A stretch of DNA of 64,000 nt from Viridibacillus soli (GCF_016612995.1 NZ_JAEOAH010000041.1:1-64000), one strand, 5' to 3'. Shown: positions 44,738 to 56,985, counted from the stretch's first letter. Program-made: numbers and translations. Notes: generated by a model from the sequence alone, not told the origin.

Positions 44738-45562
44738 TTATCGAAGCGGTTCAATGACTAAATAACGCTTAGTATCTGATCCCACGGAATACGTTTCAAT
44801 ATCTATTCGGTTTGCAAGAATATGGTGGATAATTTTTCGCTCATTCGAAGGCATTGGTTCTAATTCGACTTTTTTGCCTGTGTGAACGGCTTTATCTGCC
44901 ATACGATTTGCAAGTTGCTCCAGTGATTCTTGACGACGTTCTCGATAGTTTTCGACATCTAACTTCACTAGGACGAAGCGCTTTGCGTATTGATGTATAA
45001 CTAATTGTGTCAATTCTTGAAGTGAGTTTAGCGTTTGGCCGCGTTTACCAATTAGTAAAGCTGCTTTTTCACTTTCTAAACGAATATTAATCGTTTTACC
45101 CTTTTCTTCAACATCAATCATTAAGTCTTGAATATCTAACTGCTTTGCGATATCGGTTAAATAAGTAACTGCATGCTCAATTGCCACTGTATTATCGTTA
45201 CGTTTCCCATCTTCTACTTCATTTTCTTCAACTATCAATGTTGATAGTTCTTGTAAGTTTTCATTTGTTGTTTCTTGTAACATTTCTTCATCGTTTTGTG
45301 AAATGACGGCTACTGCCTCCGCTAGTTCCACTTCAATCGGTTCTGAAAGTGACTGTTGCACAGATTCTTGTTCTTGATCGGATTCTTTCCGTTTTTTAGG
45401 ACCCACACGTACATTTGCTTTACGTGATCCAAAACCTAGAAATCCTCTTTTACCTTCTTGAAGTACTTCAACATCTACTTGTTCTCGGGTAAGGTCAAGC
45501 TCTTTTAACGCTATAGAGATCGCTTCTTCTACAGTTGCTCCCATTTGCGTAATCTGTTTCAC
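44738..45562 (-). CDS. jag: RNA-binding protein Jag/KhpB
   Basis: 274 residues: N-terminal Jag_N domain (KQITQMGATVEEAISIALKE), an acidic Gln/Glu-rich linker (about 60-130), a KH domain with GKRGQTLNSLQEL, and an R3H domain near the end (MADKAVHTGKKVELEPMPSNER). It binds RNA and is linked to cell elongation and sporulation. The GTG at 45562 is chosen: AGGAGGGG lies upstream, and it overlaps the spoIIIJ stop as GTGA, showing coupling. Confidence 0.95.
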   Translation of the reverse strand: MKQITQMGATVEEAISIALKELDLTREQVDVEVLQEGKRGFLGFGSRKANVRVGPKKRKESDQEQESVQQSLSEPIEVELAEAVAVISQNDEEMLQETTNENLQELSTLIVEENEVEDGKRNDNTVAIEHAVTYLTDIAKQLDIQDLMIDVEEKGKTINIRLESEKAALLIGKRGQTLNSLQELTQLVIHQYAKRFVLVKLDVENYRERRQESLEQLANRMADKAVHTGKKVELEPMPSNERKIIHHILANRIDIETYSVGSDTKRYLVIEPLR

Positions 45563-46326
45563 TTTTTGGCCCCTCCTGTTTTCGCAGGTTCTGTTGTTTT
45601 GTTCCAAGGTTTATACATAACAAGATTTTGTATGAATGTAATAATGTTACCAATTACCCAGTAAAGCGATAAAGCAGCTGGTAAATAGCTACCTAATCCT
45701 ACAATCATAAATGGCATGATGTACATCATGATCCTCATTTGAGGATTATCCATTGCTGGGCCAGTTCGTAGAACGACAAATTGCATGATACCAGCAAGTA
45801 CAGCTAGTATAATACTCGGTTCAGCTAATGGGAACATGAAAAAGTCACCCAAATTTATTTCTGGTGTCATATTCATACGACTGATTGCATGATAGAAACC
45901 GATTAGGATTGGCATTTGAACCAACACTGGTAAACAACCAGCCGCTGGGTTTGCGCCAGACTCGCTCATCATTTTCATCATTTCTTCTTGATACTTTTTC
46001 TGAGTAACTGCATCTTTAGAGCTGTATTTCTCTTTTAGCTTCGCCAATTTTGGCTGCAATTCTTGCATTTTCTTCGCACTTTTTGTCTGTTTAATCATTA
46101 ATGGCAAAATGGCTAAGCGAATAATGATTGTTACACAAACTATTCCCCAAGCATACGTACCAAGTAAACCTTTAAATAATGTAATGAAGGCAACAAATGG
46201 CCAAACAATATATTTGTTCCAAAAGCCTTCAGAATCACTATAGATTGGTTGGTTATACTCTGTACACCCAGTTAATAGCAATGTGATGGACGTAAGCGCG
46301 AGAATGACCCAAAGTTTTTTCTTCAA
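45559..46326 (-). CDS. spoIIIJ: Membrane protein insertase YidC/SpoIIIJ
   Basis: 255 residues. Lipoprotein signal LALTSITLLLTGC, then five helices of the YidC core with 'AILPLMIKQTKSAKKMQELQPKL' (cytoplasmic hairpin) and 'GCLPVLVQMPILIGFY'. The conserved membrane Arg in 'IIIRLAILPL' is present. It inserts proteins into the membrane and in spore formers is needed for sigma-G activation in the forespore. The TTG start has GGGGATGA upstream. It is co-transcribed with jag. Confidence 0.95.
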   Translation of the reverse strand: MKKKLWVILALTSITLLLTGCTEYNQPIYSDSEGFWNKYIVWPFVAFITLFKGLLGTYAWGIVCVTIIIRLAILPLMIKQTKSAKKMQELQPKLAKLKEKYSSKDAVTQKKYQEEMMKMMSESGANPAAGCLPVLVQMPILIGFYHAISRMNMTPEINLGDFFMFPLAEPSIILAVLAGIMQFVVLRTGPAMDNPQMRIMMYIMPFMIVGLGSYLPAALSLYWVIGNIITFIQNLVMYKPWNKTTEPAKTGGAKK

Positions 46327-46385
46327 TATTCATCCCCCTAAAATAACTTTCATTTTCTATCAGCTATTTTATCATGCACTTTCTA

Positions 46386-46739
46386 TTACTCTCTACTACT
46401 TCTTTTTAAAATCTTCGCAATTTTTAAAACATGCTGTAAACTCTTTTTTGTTTCATGAAAATCTAAAGTGGCCGCCGGATGTCTGGCGATGATCACGTAA
46501 TCCACATCATTCTTCAAATCATCTTGTAATTCGAAGAAACTTTGACGGATATAACGTTTGATTTGATTTCTAGTGACTGCCTTACCTATCTTCTTATTAA
46601 TGGATAACCCAATGCGAAATTCTTCTTGTCCCTCTTTTGGTAAACAATAGATAACAAATTGACGGTTCGCAAATGACTTACCTTTACGGAATACTTTTTG
46701 AAACTCTTCATTCTTTTTAATTCTGCGGCGTTTTTTCAT
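46386..46739 (-). CDS. rnpA: Ribonuclease P protein component
   Basis: 117 residues. RnpA signature '[20 protein letters not shown]' and the N-terminal '[21 protein letters not shown]'. It assists the RNase P RNA in maturing tRNA 5' ends. The ATG at 46739 (MKKRRR) is chosen, with GCAGGTG upstream; it gives the family length. An ATG seven codons earlier is less likely. It lies between rpmH and spoIIIJ, the canonical order. Confidence 0.95.
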   Translation of the reverse strand: MKKRRRIKKNEEFQKVFRKGKSFANRQFVIYCLPKEGQEEFRIGLSINKKIGKAVTRNQIKRYIRQSFFELQDDLKNDVDYVIIARHPAATLDFHETKKSLQHVLKIAKILKRSSRE

Positions 46740-46802
46740 CTTTTGCACCTGCTTATCCATTCTTCTTTCTTCTTATAAAGATGGTTTTGTTTACTTTGAT
46801 CA

Positions 46803-46900
46803 TTGATTATCTCCAAAAAGATAGATCTATACTATCTGCTTCTCCTAGCATCGCTGAAAAAGTTGGACATATTAGTTTAGCCATTTTGGAGAAAAATCAA
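46803..46900. repeat. Inverted repeat in the rnpA-rpmH gap
   Basis: TTGATTATCTCCAAAA (46803-46818) and TTTTGGAGAAAAATCAA (46884-46900) are inverted copies differing by a 1-nt indel and one base, enclosing about 65 bp. It may be a relic of a small mobile element. The unusual 200-bp gap between rpmH and rnpA fits an insertion. Confidence 0.35.
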
Positions 46901-46929
46901 CAATACTAAACACTAATTTCTCCATAAAG

Positions 46930-46961
46930 AAAAAAAAGACCACTGATGTTGGTCAGTGGAC
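46930..46961 (-). terminator. Terminator after rpmH
   Basis: CCACTGA (46940-46946) and TCAGTGG (46953-46959) pair; on the minus strand a run of T follows. It may attenuate read-through into rnpA. Confidence 0.75.
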
Positions 46962-47096
46962 TTATGCTGATAATACTTTTCTTCCTTTACGACGACGTGC
47001 AGCAAGTACTCTACGACCATTTTTAGAACTCATACGTGCGCGGAAGCCATGTACTTTACTATGTTTACGTTTTTTCGGTTGGTATGTGCGTTTCAT
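46962..47096 (-). CDS. rpmH: 50S ribosomal protein L34
   Basis: 44 residues read on the minus strand: [18 protein letters not shown], then [20 protein letters not shown] and a short basic tail, the invariant L34 sequence. ATG at 47096, TAA at 46962. GGAGGTGTCAT lies just upstream. It is the first gene leftward of oriC, as in nearly all Bacillota, and has a strong promoter at 47153. Confidence 0.97.
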   Translation of the reverse strand: MKRTYQPKKRKHSKVHGFRARMSSKNGRRVLAARRRKGRKVLSA

Positions 47097-47152
47097 TTAT
47101 ATGACACCTCCTGGAAAGTCTATTATAAAAAATACTACAGACAGTCTTGCAT

Positions 47153-47182
47153 ATTATATATAAATTTCAGCCATTCTGTCAA
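47153..47182 (-). promoter_or_regulatory. rpmH promoter
   Basis: Minus strand: TTGACA (47177-47182), an 18-bp spacer and TATAAT (47153-47158), both consensus. Confidence 0.85.
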
Positions 47183-47405
47183 TGACTATTTAAAAAAACA
47201 ATATTTCGTCGTTTGATCAGCAAGCTTTTCTTAACCCTTAACTTATCCACAGCCTACTTCTTCTCTCTTAAAAACTAGTGTGGATACTTTTTTAAGACTT
47301 CAAAATTATCCACACTAGTTATAGACAGGTTTTTCACAAATCCACCGGTTGTGGATAAGTTCGTTGTGCATATTTATTCATTTTGGGGATAACTACGAAA
47401 AAATC

Positions 47406-47434
47406 TTGAACTGTCTACTTTTTTTTGATAAGAT
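47406..47434 (+). promoter_or_regulatory. dnaA promoter
   Basis: TTGAAC, a 17-bp spacer and TAAGAT. DnaA boxes at 47477-47542 lie in the transcribed leader, consistent with autoregulation. Confidence 0.75.
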
Positions 47435-47653
47435 TATTGTGTTTTACTCTGTAAATAATTCTGTGTATGCAAAATGTTATCCACAATTGTTGATAATCTG
47501 TGGATAGCTTTATCCACTGGGGTAGAGTAACATTTATCCACAGGCTGTTTTTATTGTGAGTATCTATCTTGTATAGTTCATTTATAACCTTATTTTAACC
47601 GCATTTATAATCAAATATTCAAATAGAGATATTTAAGAAAAGGAGCTACAAGC

Positions 47654-48997
47654 TTGGAACATTTAGAACAGTTATGGGACAAAGTGCTCTCACAAGTCAA
47701 AAAGAAAATCTCAAAACCAAGCTTTGAAACTTGGCTCAAATCCACGAAGTTACTGTCGTACAAAGCTGATACCGTAACAATTGCAGCGCCAAATTCATTT
47801 GGGCGTGAATGGTTGGAAAATCACTATGTACAACTGATTGCTTCTATTTTGGCAGAATTGACCGGGAAAGATTTACATATCCGCTTCGTCGTTCAGCAAG
47901 ATCCCGGCTTTGATGACTTCGATATACCGTCGCCACGTGTTCCGGATAAACAAAATGATCGCCCTGATTTCTCACCTGGTATGTTGAACTTAAAAAACAC
48001 ATTTGATACATTCGTTATTGGATCTGGTAACCGCTTCGCACATGCAGCTTCGCTAGCTGTTGCAGAAGCACCGGCAAAAGCCTATAACCCGCTATTTATA
48101 TATGGGGGGGTAGGTTTAGGTAAAACACATTTAATGCATGCAATTGGCCACTATGTGTTGGAACATAACCCAAATGCCAAGGTGGTTTATTTGTCATCCG
48201 AAAAATTCACGAATGAGTTCATTAATTCAATTCGTGACAACAAAGCAGTCGAATTCCGCAATAAGTATCGTAGCGTAGACGTCCTACTAATAGACGATAT
48301 TCAATTCTTAGCTGGAAAAGAATCAACACAAGAGGAATTTTTCCACACATTTAATACTTTGCATGAGGAATCGAAACAAATTGTTATCTCCAGTGACCGT
48401 CCACCTAAGGAAATTCCAACTTTAGAAGATCGCTTGCGGTCACGCTTTGAATGGGGCTTGATTACGGATATTGCACCACCTGATTTAGAAACAAGAATCG
48501 CAATATTACGCAAAAAAGCAAAAGCTGATGGATTAGATATTCCAAATGAGGTTATGCTATATATTGCAAACCAAATTGACTCTAATATTCGTGAATTAGA
48601 AGGCGCTTTAATTCGCGTAGTTGCCTACTCATCGCTTGTAAATCAAGATATTACAGCAGAGTTGGCTGCACAGGCATTAAAGGATATTATCCCGAACTCT
48701 GTTCCTAGAATGGTAACGATTTTAGATATTCAAAAGGCTGTTGGAGAACACTTCCATGTGAAATTAGAAGATTTTACTGCGAAAAAACGTACGAAATCAA
48801 TTGCATTTCCACGTCAAATCGCTATGTATTTATCACGCGAATTAACCGATTTTTCATTACCTAAAATTGGTGAAGAATTTGGCGGTCGTGACCATACTAC
48901 GGTCATCCATGCACATGAGAAAATCTCAACAATGTTTAAAGAAGATCAGAAATTGCAACAAGATATTAAACAGATAAAAAGTATGCTAGGTAAGTAA
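47654..48997 (+). CDS. dnaA: Chromosomal replication initiator DnaA
   Basis: 447 residues. Domain I ([20 protein letters not shown]), a short linker, AAA+ domain III with Walker A '[16 protein letters not shown]', Walker [14 protein letters not shown] and the sensor region, and the DNA-binding domain IV with '[15 protein letters not shown]'. It binds DnaA boxes and melts the origin. The TTG start has AAAAGGAG upstream and matches B. subtilis practice of weak starts. It is flanked by DnaA boxes on both sides. Confidence 0.98.
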   Translation: MEHLEQLWDKVLSQVKKKISKPSFETWLKSTKLLSYKADTVTIAAPNSFGREWLENHYVQLIASILAELTGKDLHIRFVVQQDPGFDDFDIPSPRVPDKQNDRPDFSPGMLNLKNTFDTFVIGSGNRFAHAASLAVAEAPAKAYNPLFIYGGVGLGKTHLMHAIGHYVLEHNPNAKVVYLSSEKFTNEFINSIRDNKAVEFRNKYRSVDVLLIDDIQFLAGKESTQEEFFHTFNTLHEESKQIVISSDRPPKEIPTLEDRLRSRFEWGLITDIAPPDLETRIAILRKKAKADGLDIPNEVMLYIANQIDSNIRELEGALIRVVAYSSLVNQDITAELAAQALKDIIPNSVPRMVTILDIQKAVGEHFHVKLEDFTAKKRTKSIAFPRQIAMYLSRELTDFSLPKIGEEFGGRDHTTVIHAHEKISTMFKEDQKLQQDIKQIKSMLGK

Positions 48998-48999
48998 AA

Positions 49000-49169
49000 A
49001 TCCTGTGGATAACCCGAAAAGTTAACAACATACTTATACACAGTCTATCTACATGCGGATAGGCTGATTTTATTCGTTAAATTGGACTTATCCACAAATC
49101 CACAGGCCCTATTACTATATCTATTAATCTTTTAATAAATAATAATATATATAAGTGAGGTATAATTTC
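49000..49169. other. oriC, downstream part with DnaA-trio and unwinding region
   Basis: DnaA boxes lie at 49004 (minus, perfect), 49034 (TTATACACA) and 49088 (perfect). After a short GC run, the DnaA-trio-like steps CTA-TTA-CTA-TAT-CTA-TTA occupy 49109-49126, followed by an AT-rich stretch to 49165. This is the expected order box-GC-trio-melting region. Confidence 0.85.
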
Positions 49170-50306
49170 ATGAAATTTGATATCATGCGAGATCGTTTAT
49201 TGGATGGACTAAATGATGTCATGAAGGCAGTTAGTTCAAAAACAACAATTCCTATTTTGACAGGAATAAAAATTGATGTAAGTGCAGAAGGAATGCGTTT
49301 AACTGGTAGTGATGCCGATATTACAATTCAAACGTATATTCCTGTTGAAGAAAATGGAGAACAAGTAATTAACGTTGAAAGACCAGGTTCAATTGTGCTG
49401 CAAGCAAAAATGTTCAACGAAATTGTACGTAAATTACCAACAAATGATGTTGAATTTGAAGTATCAGAGCAATTTCAAACACGTATTCGCTCAGGTAAAT
49501 CTGATTTCCACTTAATTGGCTTAGATTCAACTGAATATCCTTTGCTACCAGAGTTAAGCGAAGATAATCAGTTCACATTACCAGCTGATTTATTAAAATC
49601 AATTATTCGCGAAACAGTATTTGCAGTATCCACAAGTGAAAGTCGACCGGTACTAACGGGTGTTCATTGGCAAATAACAGGGGGAGAATTTGTATGCGTT
49701 GCTACTGATAGCCACCGTCTTGCTCGCCGTAAAGTAACTTTAGAACATTTTCCAAGTGAACAATCTAGCGTTGTTGTACCTGGGAAAAGCTTGACTGAAT
49801 TAAGTAAAATTTTGAACGATGCAACTACTCCTGTAGATATTGTTATGACAAACCAACAAGTTTTATTCAAAACAAATGATGTTTTATTTTTCTCACGCTT
49901 ACTTGAAGGGAATTATCCAGACACATCTCGTCTAATTCCTGATGAATATAAAACGGATGTCACTGTAAATGGCCGTTCTTTATTGAAAGCAATTGACCGT
50001 GCATCTTTATTAGCACGCGAAGATCGTAACAATGTCGTACGTTTCACAACGTTACAAGACGGCAATATTGAAATTTCTTCTAATTCTCCTGAAGTTGGTA
50101 AAGTTGAGGAGCAAATTCAAGTAGGTTCGCTTGAGGGTGAAGAATTGAAAATTTCATTCAGTGCAAAATATATGATGGACGCTTTAAAGGCAATCGATGG
50201 ACAAGATGTTGTCATTCAATTTACAGGAGCTATGAGACCATTCATTATCCGCTCTGTACATGACGATGCTATATTACAATTGATCTTGCCAGTTCGTACT
50301 TACTAA
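49170..50306 (+). CDS. dnaN: DNA polymerase III beta sliding clamp
   Basis: 378 residues, the B. subtilis length. It forms the ring that tethers polymerases. MKFDIMRDRLLDGLNDVMKA and the C-terminal 'MRPFIIRSVHDDAILQLILPVRTY' are diagnostic. The ATG at 49170 has GAGGT 9 bp upstream; the in-frame GTG at 49155 lies inside the ribosome site and is rejected. It lies directly behind the origin melting region and ahead of the terminator at 50389. Confidence 0.97.
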   Translation: MKFDIMRDRLLDGLNDVMKAVSSKTTIPILTGIKIDVSAEGMRLTGSDADITIQTYIPVEENGEQVINVERPGSIVLQAKMFNEIVRKLPTNDVEFEVSEQFQTRIRSGKSDFHLIGLDSTEYPLLPELSEDNQFTLPADLLKSIIRETVFAVSTSESRPVLTGVHWQITGGEFVCVATDSHRLARRKVTLEHFPSEQSSVVVPGKSLTELSKILNDATTPVDIVMTNQQVLFKTNDVLFFSRLLEGNYPDTSRLIPDEYKTDVTVNGRSLLKAIDRASLLAREDRNNVVRFTTLQDGNIEISSNSPEVGKVEEQIQVGSLEGEELKISFSAKYMMDALKAIDGQDVVIQFTGAMRPFIIRSVHDDAILQLILPVRTY

Positions 50307-50356
50307 AAATAATTATTCTAATATAATTAAACCCCTGAATTATTTCCCAAAACCAC

Positions 50357-50373
50357 TTATGACCTGGTCATAA
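50357..50373. promoter_or_regulatory. Palindrome between dnaN and rlbA
   Basis: TTATGACC-T-GGTCATAA is a perfect 8-bp inverted repeat with one central base. It could be an operator for the rlbA-recF-gyrBA genes; no known regulator matches. Confidence 0.3.
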
Positions 50374-50388
50374 ATAACTGATTTTAGT

Positions 50389-50420
50389 AAAGGATAGTCA
50401 TTTTCATGACTATCCTTTTT
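50389..50420 (+). terminator. Terminator after dnaN
   Basis: AAAGGATAGTCA and TGACTATCCTTT pair around a 6-nt loop, followed by TT. It separates dnaA-dnaN from rlbA-recF-gyrBA. Confidence 0.85.
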
Positions 50421-50484
50421 ACTTATGAACAAAAGTTCGGTAAAATAAAGGGATAGAGATAAACAGAAGAGGATGAAACTAACT

Positions 50485-50712
50485 ATGAATGAAATTGCTA
50501 TTGATACTGAATTTATAACACTTGGTCAATTTTTAAAGATGACAGATACAATTAGCTCAGGCGGAATGGCTAAATGGTATTTACAAGAAAATGATGTATA
50601 TGTAAACGGAGAAGTAGATAATCGCCGTGGACGTAAATTATATGTTGGCGATACTGTGAACATTCCTGGAACGGGGAGATTTCAGATAACTGGCCCAACG
50701 AGCGGGGAATAA
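50485..50712 (+). CDS. rlbA: S4-domain RNA-binding protein RlbA (YaaA)
   Basis: 75 residues with an S4 RNA-binding fold: '[23 protein letters not shown]', '[19 protein letters not shown]'. The family is always between dnaN and recF and is linked to ribosome assembly. The ATG at 50485 is preferred because AGGATGA lies 8 bp upstream and covers the alternative ATG at 50473. The stop is 1 bp before the recF start. Confidence 0.92.
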   Translation: MNEIAIDTEFITLGQFLKMTDTISSGGMAKWYLQENDVYVNGEVDNRRGRKLYVGDTVNIPGTGRFQITGPTSGE

Positions 50713-50713
50713 G

Positions 50714-51835
50714 ATGTATATAGAACGGTTGAAGCTTACGAATTATCGTAATTATGAATCGTTAGATCTGTCGTTTTCTCCAAAAATTAATGTTTTTTTA
50801 GGGGAAAATGCACAAGGAAAAACGAATGTCATGGAATCCATCTACGTTTTATCGATGGCAAAATCACATCGCACCTCAAACGAGAAAGAATTGATACGGT
50901 GGGAACAAGACTATGGTAAAATAAAAGGTGACGTTCAAAAAAAATATGGTCATTTACCTTTGGAATTAACTCTTTCAAAAAAAGGAAAAAAAGCAAGGGT
51001 TAACCATTTAGAACAAAGCCGTTTAAGTAATTATATTGGACAGATGAATGTCGTGATGTTTGCCCCCGAAGATTTAACTGTAGTAAAAGGCAGTCCCCAA
51101 ATCAGAAGACGTTTTCTCGATATGGAAATCGGGCAAATTTCTCCAGTATACTTACATGATCTATTAACTTTTCAAAAGCTATTAAAGCAACGAAATCACT
51201 TATTGAAACAAAATCAAGGGAAATCAACATTACAAGATGTAATGTTTGATGTATATACCGAACAATATATTCAAGCAGCCGCGCAAATTATTCATAAAAG
51301 ATTTCAATTTATGGATTTACTACAAGAATGGGCAGAGCCAATTCACTTCGGTATCTCTCGAAATTTAGAGAGACTCCAGATCCGCTATCGCCCAGTAAGC
51401 GGTATGAATCCGGATTGGACAATAGCTGAAATGGCAGCTTTTTTGGAGAAGAAGTTGCATGATACCTTGCCTCGTGAGCTTGAAAGGGGTGTAACACTTA
51501 TTGGACCCCACAGAGATGATTTGCAGTTCCTTGTGAATGACTATGATGTACAAACATATGGTTCACAAGGTCAGCAACGTACGACGGCTCTATCACTCAA
51601 ATTGGCTGAAATAGAACTTATTAAACAGGAAGTTGGGGAAGCGCCAATTTTGTTGCTAGATGATGTTCTTTCAGAGTTAGATGATTACCGTCAGTCACAT
51701 TTACTGAATACAATTCAAGGTGAAGTTCAGACCTTTGTGACAACAACAAGTGTTGAAGGAATTGACCATGATACAATCCGCGAAGCGGCAATGTTCCATG
51801 TGAAACAGGGTTCTGTCGAAGTGGAAGAAGATTAG
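50714..51835 (+). CDS. recF: DNA replication and repair protein RecF
   Basis: 373 residues. SMC-like ABC ATPase: Walker [16 protein letters not shown], signature '[19 protein letters not shown]', Walker B '[17 protein letters not shown]'. It loads RecA at gapped DNA together with RecO and RecR. It follows rlbA by 1 bp. A parS-like sequence (51792) lies in its last codons. Confidence 0.97.
   Translation: MYIERLKLTNYRNYESLDLSFSPKINVFLGENAQGKTNVMESIYVLSMAKSHRTSNEKELIRWEQDYGKIKGDVQKKYGHLPLELTLSKKGKKARVNHLEQSRLSNYIGQMNVVMFAPEDLTVVKGSPQIRRRFLDMEIGQISPVYLHDLLTFQKLLKQRNHLLKQNQGKSTLQDVMFDVYTEQYIQAAAQIIHKRFQFMDLLQEWAEPIHFGISRNLERLQIRYRPVSGMNPDWTIAEMAAFLEKKLHDTLPRELERGVTLIGPHRDDLQFLVNDYDVQTYGSQGQQRTTALSLKLAEIELIKQEVGEAPILLLDDVLSELDDYRQSHLLNTIQGEVQTFVTTTSVEGIDHDTIREAAMFHVKQGSVEVEED
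51792..51807. promoter_or_regulatory. parS-like site at the end of recF
   Basis: TGTTCCATGTGAAACA differs from parS TGTTCCACGTGAAACA by one base in the centre. It encodes MFHVKQ in recF. Centre changes often weaken ParB binding, so activity is uncertain. Confidence 0.5.
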
Positions 51836-51908
51836 TATTATTACAGGTTAGTGGTTAGTAAAACAATTACAAACGCATACTGATGTCATGAAAGAGTAGG
51901 TGGAATAA

Positions 51909-53834
<1,926 letters not shown>

Positions 53835-53860
53835 CGAGCTAGTGAAGGGAGGTAAACACT

Positions 53861-56410
53861 TTGTCAGAAAACCACAATCCCGGCGTTAAGGGGATTAACA
53901 TAAGTAAAGAAATTAAGACTTCATTTTTAAGTTATGCAATGAGTGTTATCGTCTCTCGTGCTTTACCCGATGTACGCGATGGTTTAAAACCAGTACATCG
54001 TCGTATTTTGTATGGTATGCAAGAGTTAGGTAGTACTTCTGATAAACCATATAAAAAATCTGCACGTATTGTTGGAGACGTAATGGGTAAGTACCACCCC
54101 CATGGTGACTCATCTATTTATGATGCAATGGTACGTATGGCGCAAGATTTCAGCTATCGTTATATGTTAGTTGATGGTCATGGTAACTTTGGTTCTGTCG
54201 ATGGTGACGGAGCAGCTGCGATGCGTTATACGGAATCTCGTATGTCTAAAATCGCAATGGAAATGCTACGTGATATTAATAAAGACACAATTGATTACAA
54301 AGATAACTATGATGGTAATGAAAGAGAACCAATCGTGTTACCAGCGCGTTATCCAAACTTACTCGTCAACGGTGCTTCAGGTATCGCGGTAGGTATGGCG
54401 ACGAATATCCCTCCACATCAATTAGGTGAAGTTATAGATGGTGTTTTAGCAATCTCTGATAATCCAGCGATTACAACTGAGGAATTAATGGAAATCATCC
54501 CGGGACCAGACTTCCCTACAGGTGGTACAATTCTAGGGCGAAGCGGAATTCGCCGTGCTTATGAAACTGGCCGCGGCTCTATTATTATCCGTGCAAAAGT
54601 TGAAATCGAAGAAAAATCAAATGGTAAAGATACAATCATCATTCACGAACTCCCGTATCAAGTTAACAAAGCAAAATTAATCGAGAAAATCGCAGAGTTA
54701 GTACGAGACAAGAAAATCGAGGGTATTACAAATATTAACGATGAATCTGACCGTAATGGTATGCGTGTAGTAATCGAAATTCGTAAAGATGCAAATTCTA
54801 ATGTTGTACTGAATAATTTATATAAACAAACTGCAATGCAATCAAGCTTCGGTATTAACATGTTAGCGTTAGTAGACGGTCAACCGAAAGTTTTAAGTCT
54901 GAAAGAGGCGCTTTATCATTACTTAGAACATCAAAAAATAGTTATCCGCAGACGTACGGAATTTGAGCTGAAAAAAGCAGAAGACCGTGCACATATTTTA
55001 GAAGGTTTACGTATTGCACTTGATCATATTGATGAAATCATTCACTTAATTCGTAGCTCACAAACGGGTGAAGAAGCGAAGAGTGGCTTAATTGAAAAAT
55101 TCAGCTTAAGTGAACGTCAAGCACAAGCAATTTTAGATATGCGTCTACAACGTCTAACTGGTTTAGAACGTGAGAAAATTGAAGGCGAATATCAAGAACT
55201 TCAGGTTTTAATCGCTAAGTTACGTGAAATTCTTGCAGATGAGGGTAAAATCCGTAAAATCATTCACGACGAATTAACCGAAGTGAGAGAGCGCTTCAAT
55301 GATGAACGTCGTACTGAAATTACTGCCGGTGGTATGGAAATGATCGAGGATGAAGATTTAATCCCACGTGAAAATTCAGTTATCACTTTAACGCATAATG
55401 GCTATATTAAACGTTTACCTGCGAACACATATCGTAGTCAAAAACGTGGCGGTCGTGGCGTTCAAGGTATGGGTACGAATGAAGATGATTTCGTAGAACA
55501 TTTAATGTACACGTCTACACATGACACCATCGTGTTCTTCACATCAAAAGGAAAAGCATTCCGTACAAAAGGTTATGAAATCCCTGAGTTTGGCCGTACT
55601 GCGAAAGGATTACCGATTGTAAACTTACTTAGTGTTGATAAAGATGAACAGGTAACAGCGATGATTCGTGTATCTTCATTTGAAGATGATGCTTACTTCA
55701 TCTTTACAACACATACAGGCGTAACTAAACGTACACCTGTATCGTACTTTGCAAACATTCGTAACAATGGTTTAATAGCTATTTCTTTACGTGAGGATGA
55801 TGAATTAATTTCTGTTCGCCTAACAGATGGCAAGAAGGAAATTATTATCGGTACTCGTAACGGTATGTTGGTACGCTTCAACGAAGAGGATATTCGATCG
55901 ATGGGACGTACAGCAGCCGGTGTCCGTGGTATTCGCTTAAAAGGTGACGATTACGTTGTTGGAATGGAAATTATCGAATCTGGGCAAGAAATTCTAGTTG
56001 TAACGGAAAAAGGTTATGGTAAACGTACATCGGAAGAAGAGTATCGTATTCAAACTCGTGGTGGTGTAGGTATTAAAACTTGCCAAATCACAGATAAAAA
56101 CGGTCCATTATCTGCTGTTAAAACGGTAGATGGCTCAGAAGACTTAATGCTAATTACGATTAATGGTATGTTAATTCGTATGGACATTAATGATATCTCA
56201 GTAACAGGACGTAGTACGCAAGGTGTTCGCCTAATTCGTCTAGCTGACGAAGAGTTAGTTGCAACGGTTGCAAAAGTGGCAAAAGAATTAGACGAAGAAT
56301 TAGACGAAGAGTTAGATGAAGAGTTAGATGAAAATAGAGAACCACTAGTATCAGAAGAAGTGATAGTAGAAGTAGCTGAAACAGATTCTGAGACAATAGA
56401 GGGAGAATAA
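53861..56410 (+). CDS. gyrA: DNA gyrase subunit A
   Basis: 849 residues. N-terminal breakage-reunion domain with '[20 protein letters not shown]', the quinolone-resistance region '[20 protein letters not shown]' (wild-type Ser and Glu-equivalent D-S-S-I-Y), and active Tyr in '[12 protein letters not shown]'. The C-terminal beta-pinwheel has the GyrA box QRGGRG-like '[10 protein letters not shown]'. The tail is very acidic, with four ELDE units coded by a 12-bp tandem repeat. The TTG start has GGGAGGT 7 bp upstream. 26 bp behind gyrB. Confidence 0.98.
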   Translation: MSENHNPGVKGINISKEIKTSFLSYAMSVIVSRALPDVRDGLKPVHRRILYGMQELGSTSDKPYKKSARIVGDVMGKYHPHGDSSIYDAMVRMAQDFSYRYMLVDGHGNFGSVDGDGAAAMRYTESRMSKIAMEMLRDINKDTIDYKDNYDGNEREPIVLPARYPNLLVNGASGIAVGMATNIPPHQLGEVIDGVLAISDNPAITTEELMEIIPGPDFPTGGTILGRSGIRRAYETGRGSIIIRAKVEIEEKSNGKDTIIIHELPYQVNKAKLIEKIAELVRDKKIEGITNINDESDRNGMRVVIEIRKDANSNVVLNNLYKQTAMQSSFGINMLALVDGQPKVLSLKEALYHYLEHQKIVIRRRTEFELKKAEDRAHILEGLRIALDHIDEIIHLIRSSQTGEEAKSGLIEKFSLSERQAQAILDMRLQRLTGLEREKIEGEYQELQVLIAKLREILADEGKIRKIIHDELTEVRERFNDERRTEITAGGMEMIEDEDLIPRENSVITLTHNGYIKRLPANTYRSQKRGGRGVQGMGTNEDDFVEHLMYTSTHDTIVFFTSKGKAFRTKGYEIPEFGRTAKGLPIVNLLSVDKDEQVTAMIRVSSFEDDAYFIFTTHTGVTKRTPVSYFANIRNNGLIAISLREDDELISVRLTDGKKEIIIGTRNGMLVRFNEEDIRSMGRTAAGVRGIRLKGDDYVVGMEIIESGQEILVVTEKGYGKRTSEEEYRIQTRGGVGIKTCQITDKNGPLSAVKTVDGSEDLMLITINGMLIRMDINDISVTGRSTQGVRLIRLADEELVATVAKVAKELDEELDEELDEELDENREPLVSEEVIVEVAETDSETIEGE
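56285..56332 (+). repeat. 12-bp in-frame tandem repeat in the gyrA tail
   Basis: Four units of GAATTAGACGAA-type sequence encode ELDE repeats at the end of GyrA. Copies differ by third-position changes, so length slippage has occurred some time ago. Confidence 0.9.
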
Positions 56411-56427
56411 TCTCTGTCATTAATACG

Positions 56428-56465
56428 AAGAACCTCGACTAACTTAGCCGAGGTTCTTTTTTTAT
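56428..56465 (+). terminator. Terminator after gyrA
   Basis: AAGAACCTCG and CGAGGTTCTT pair around an 11-nt loop, followed by a T run. Confidence 0.92.
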
Positions 56466-56811
56466 TTTAATAGTGGAAAAGACATTATGTAAAAGCAAAT
56501 CAAAGCTTAAGCTTGGGAATGAAACAGAAGGGAAAATCAGAGTTAATATGACAACATATGTGATGAAATCGTAATTTAATAGGTATCACGCAGGAAATTT
56601 CATACATAATCCTACAAGAAAATACAAAATTAGACATTATGCAAGGAAAGTGTAAGTTTAATCAGTAATTTCATAAATTATATAAAGATAATGTATGAAA
56701 TACTTCTATGCTTTAAAGTAGTAGTGATTAATTAATTCTAGTGGATTTCCCTTTTTTAATTACAGAATATTTATAATTTTATATTATATTGAGAAAAAAT
56801 AATTAAATGTA

Positions 56812-56841
56812 TTGACTTAAATTGGAATGAATGTGTAAGAT
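56812..56841 (+). promoter_or_regulatory. Upstream promoter candidate of the opp operon
   Basis: TTGACT, an 18-bp spacer and TAAGAT, about 145 bp before the oppD start. Confidence 0.55.
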
Positions 56842-56882
56842 ATTAATCAATATATAACATTTATATGAAGTTTTTTACACAG

Positions 56883-56911
56883 TTGACATATTATTTATTT
56901 TTATGTATATA
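56883..56911 (+). promoter_or_regulatory. Proximal promoter candidate of the opp operon
   Basis: TTGACA, a 17-bp spacer and TATATA in very AT-rich sequence, about 75 bp before oppD. Confidence 0.6.
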
Positions 56912-56985
56912 TTTTAAAACTAAATGCTGTTATTATTTTCTTAATATTCTTTCTACATTCTAAATACCCGAAAGGAGTTATATAT

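Larger units (their letters stand above)
47097..47653. other. oriC, upstream part (rpmH-dnaA)
   Basis: 557 bp with no gene. Perfect DnaA boxes TTATCCACA (or reverse) lie at 47243, 47306, 47350 (minus), 47477 and 47534; one-mismatch boxes lie at 47279, 47499 and 47510. It also holds the divergent rpmH and dnaA promoters. Together with the dnaA-dnaN gap it forms the bipartite origin typical of Bacillus. Confidence 0.93.
56411..56985. other. 575-bp gap between gyrA and the opp operon
   Basis: Contains the gyrA terminator and two promoter candidates before oppD. Nothing coding is seen between 56470 and 56800, and no rRNA operon is here. Confidence 0.6.

Noticed and set aside
55366-55381. CCCACGTGAAAA in gyrA as a parS site
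   Set aside because: Only the central CACGTGAAA matches; the outer bases of parS are missing.
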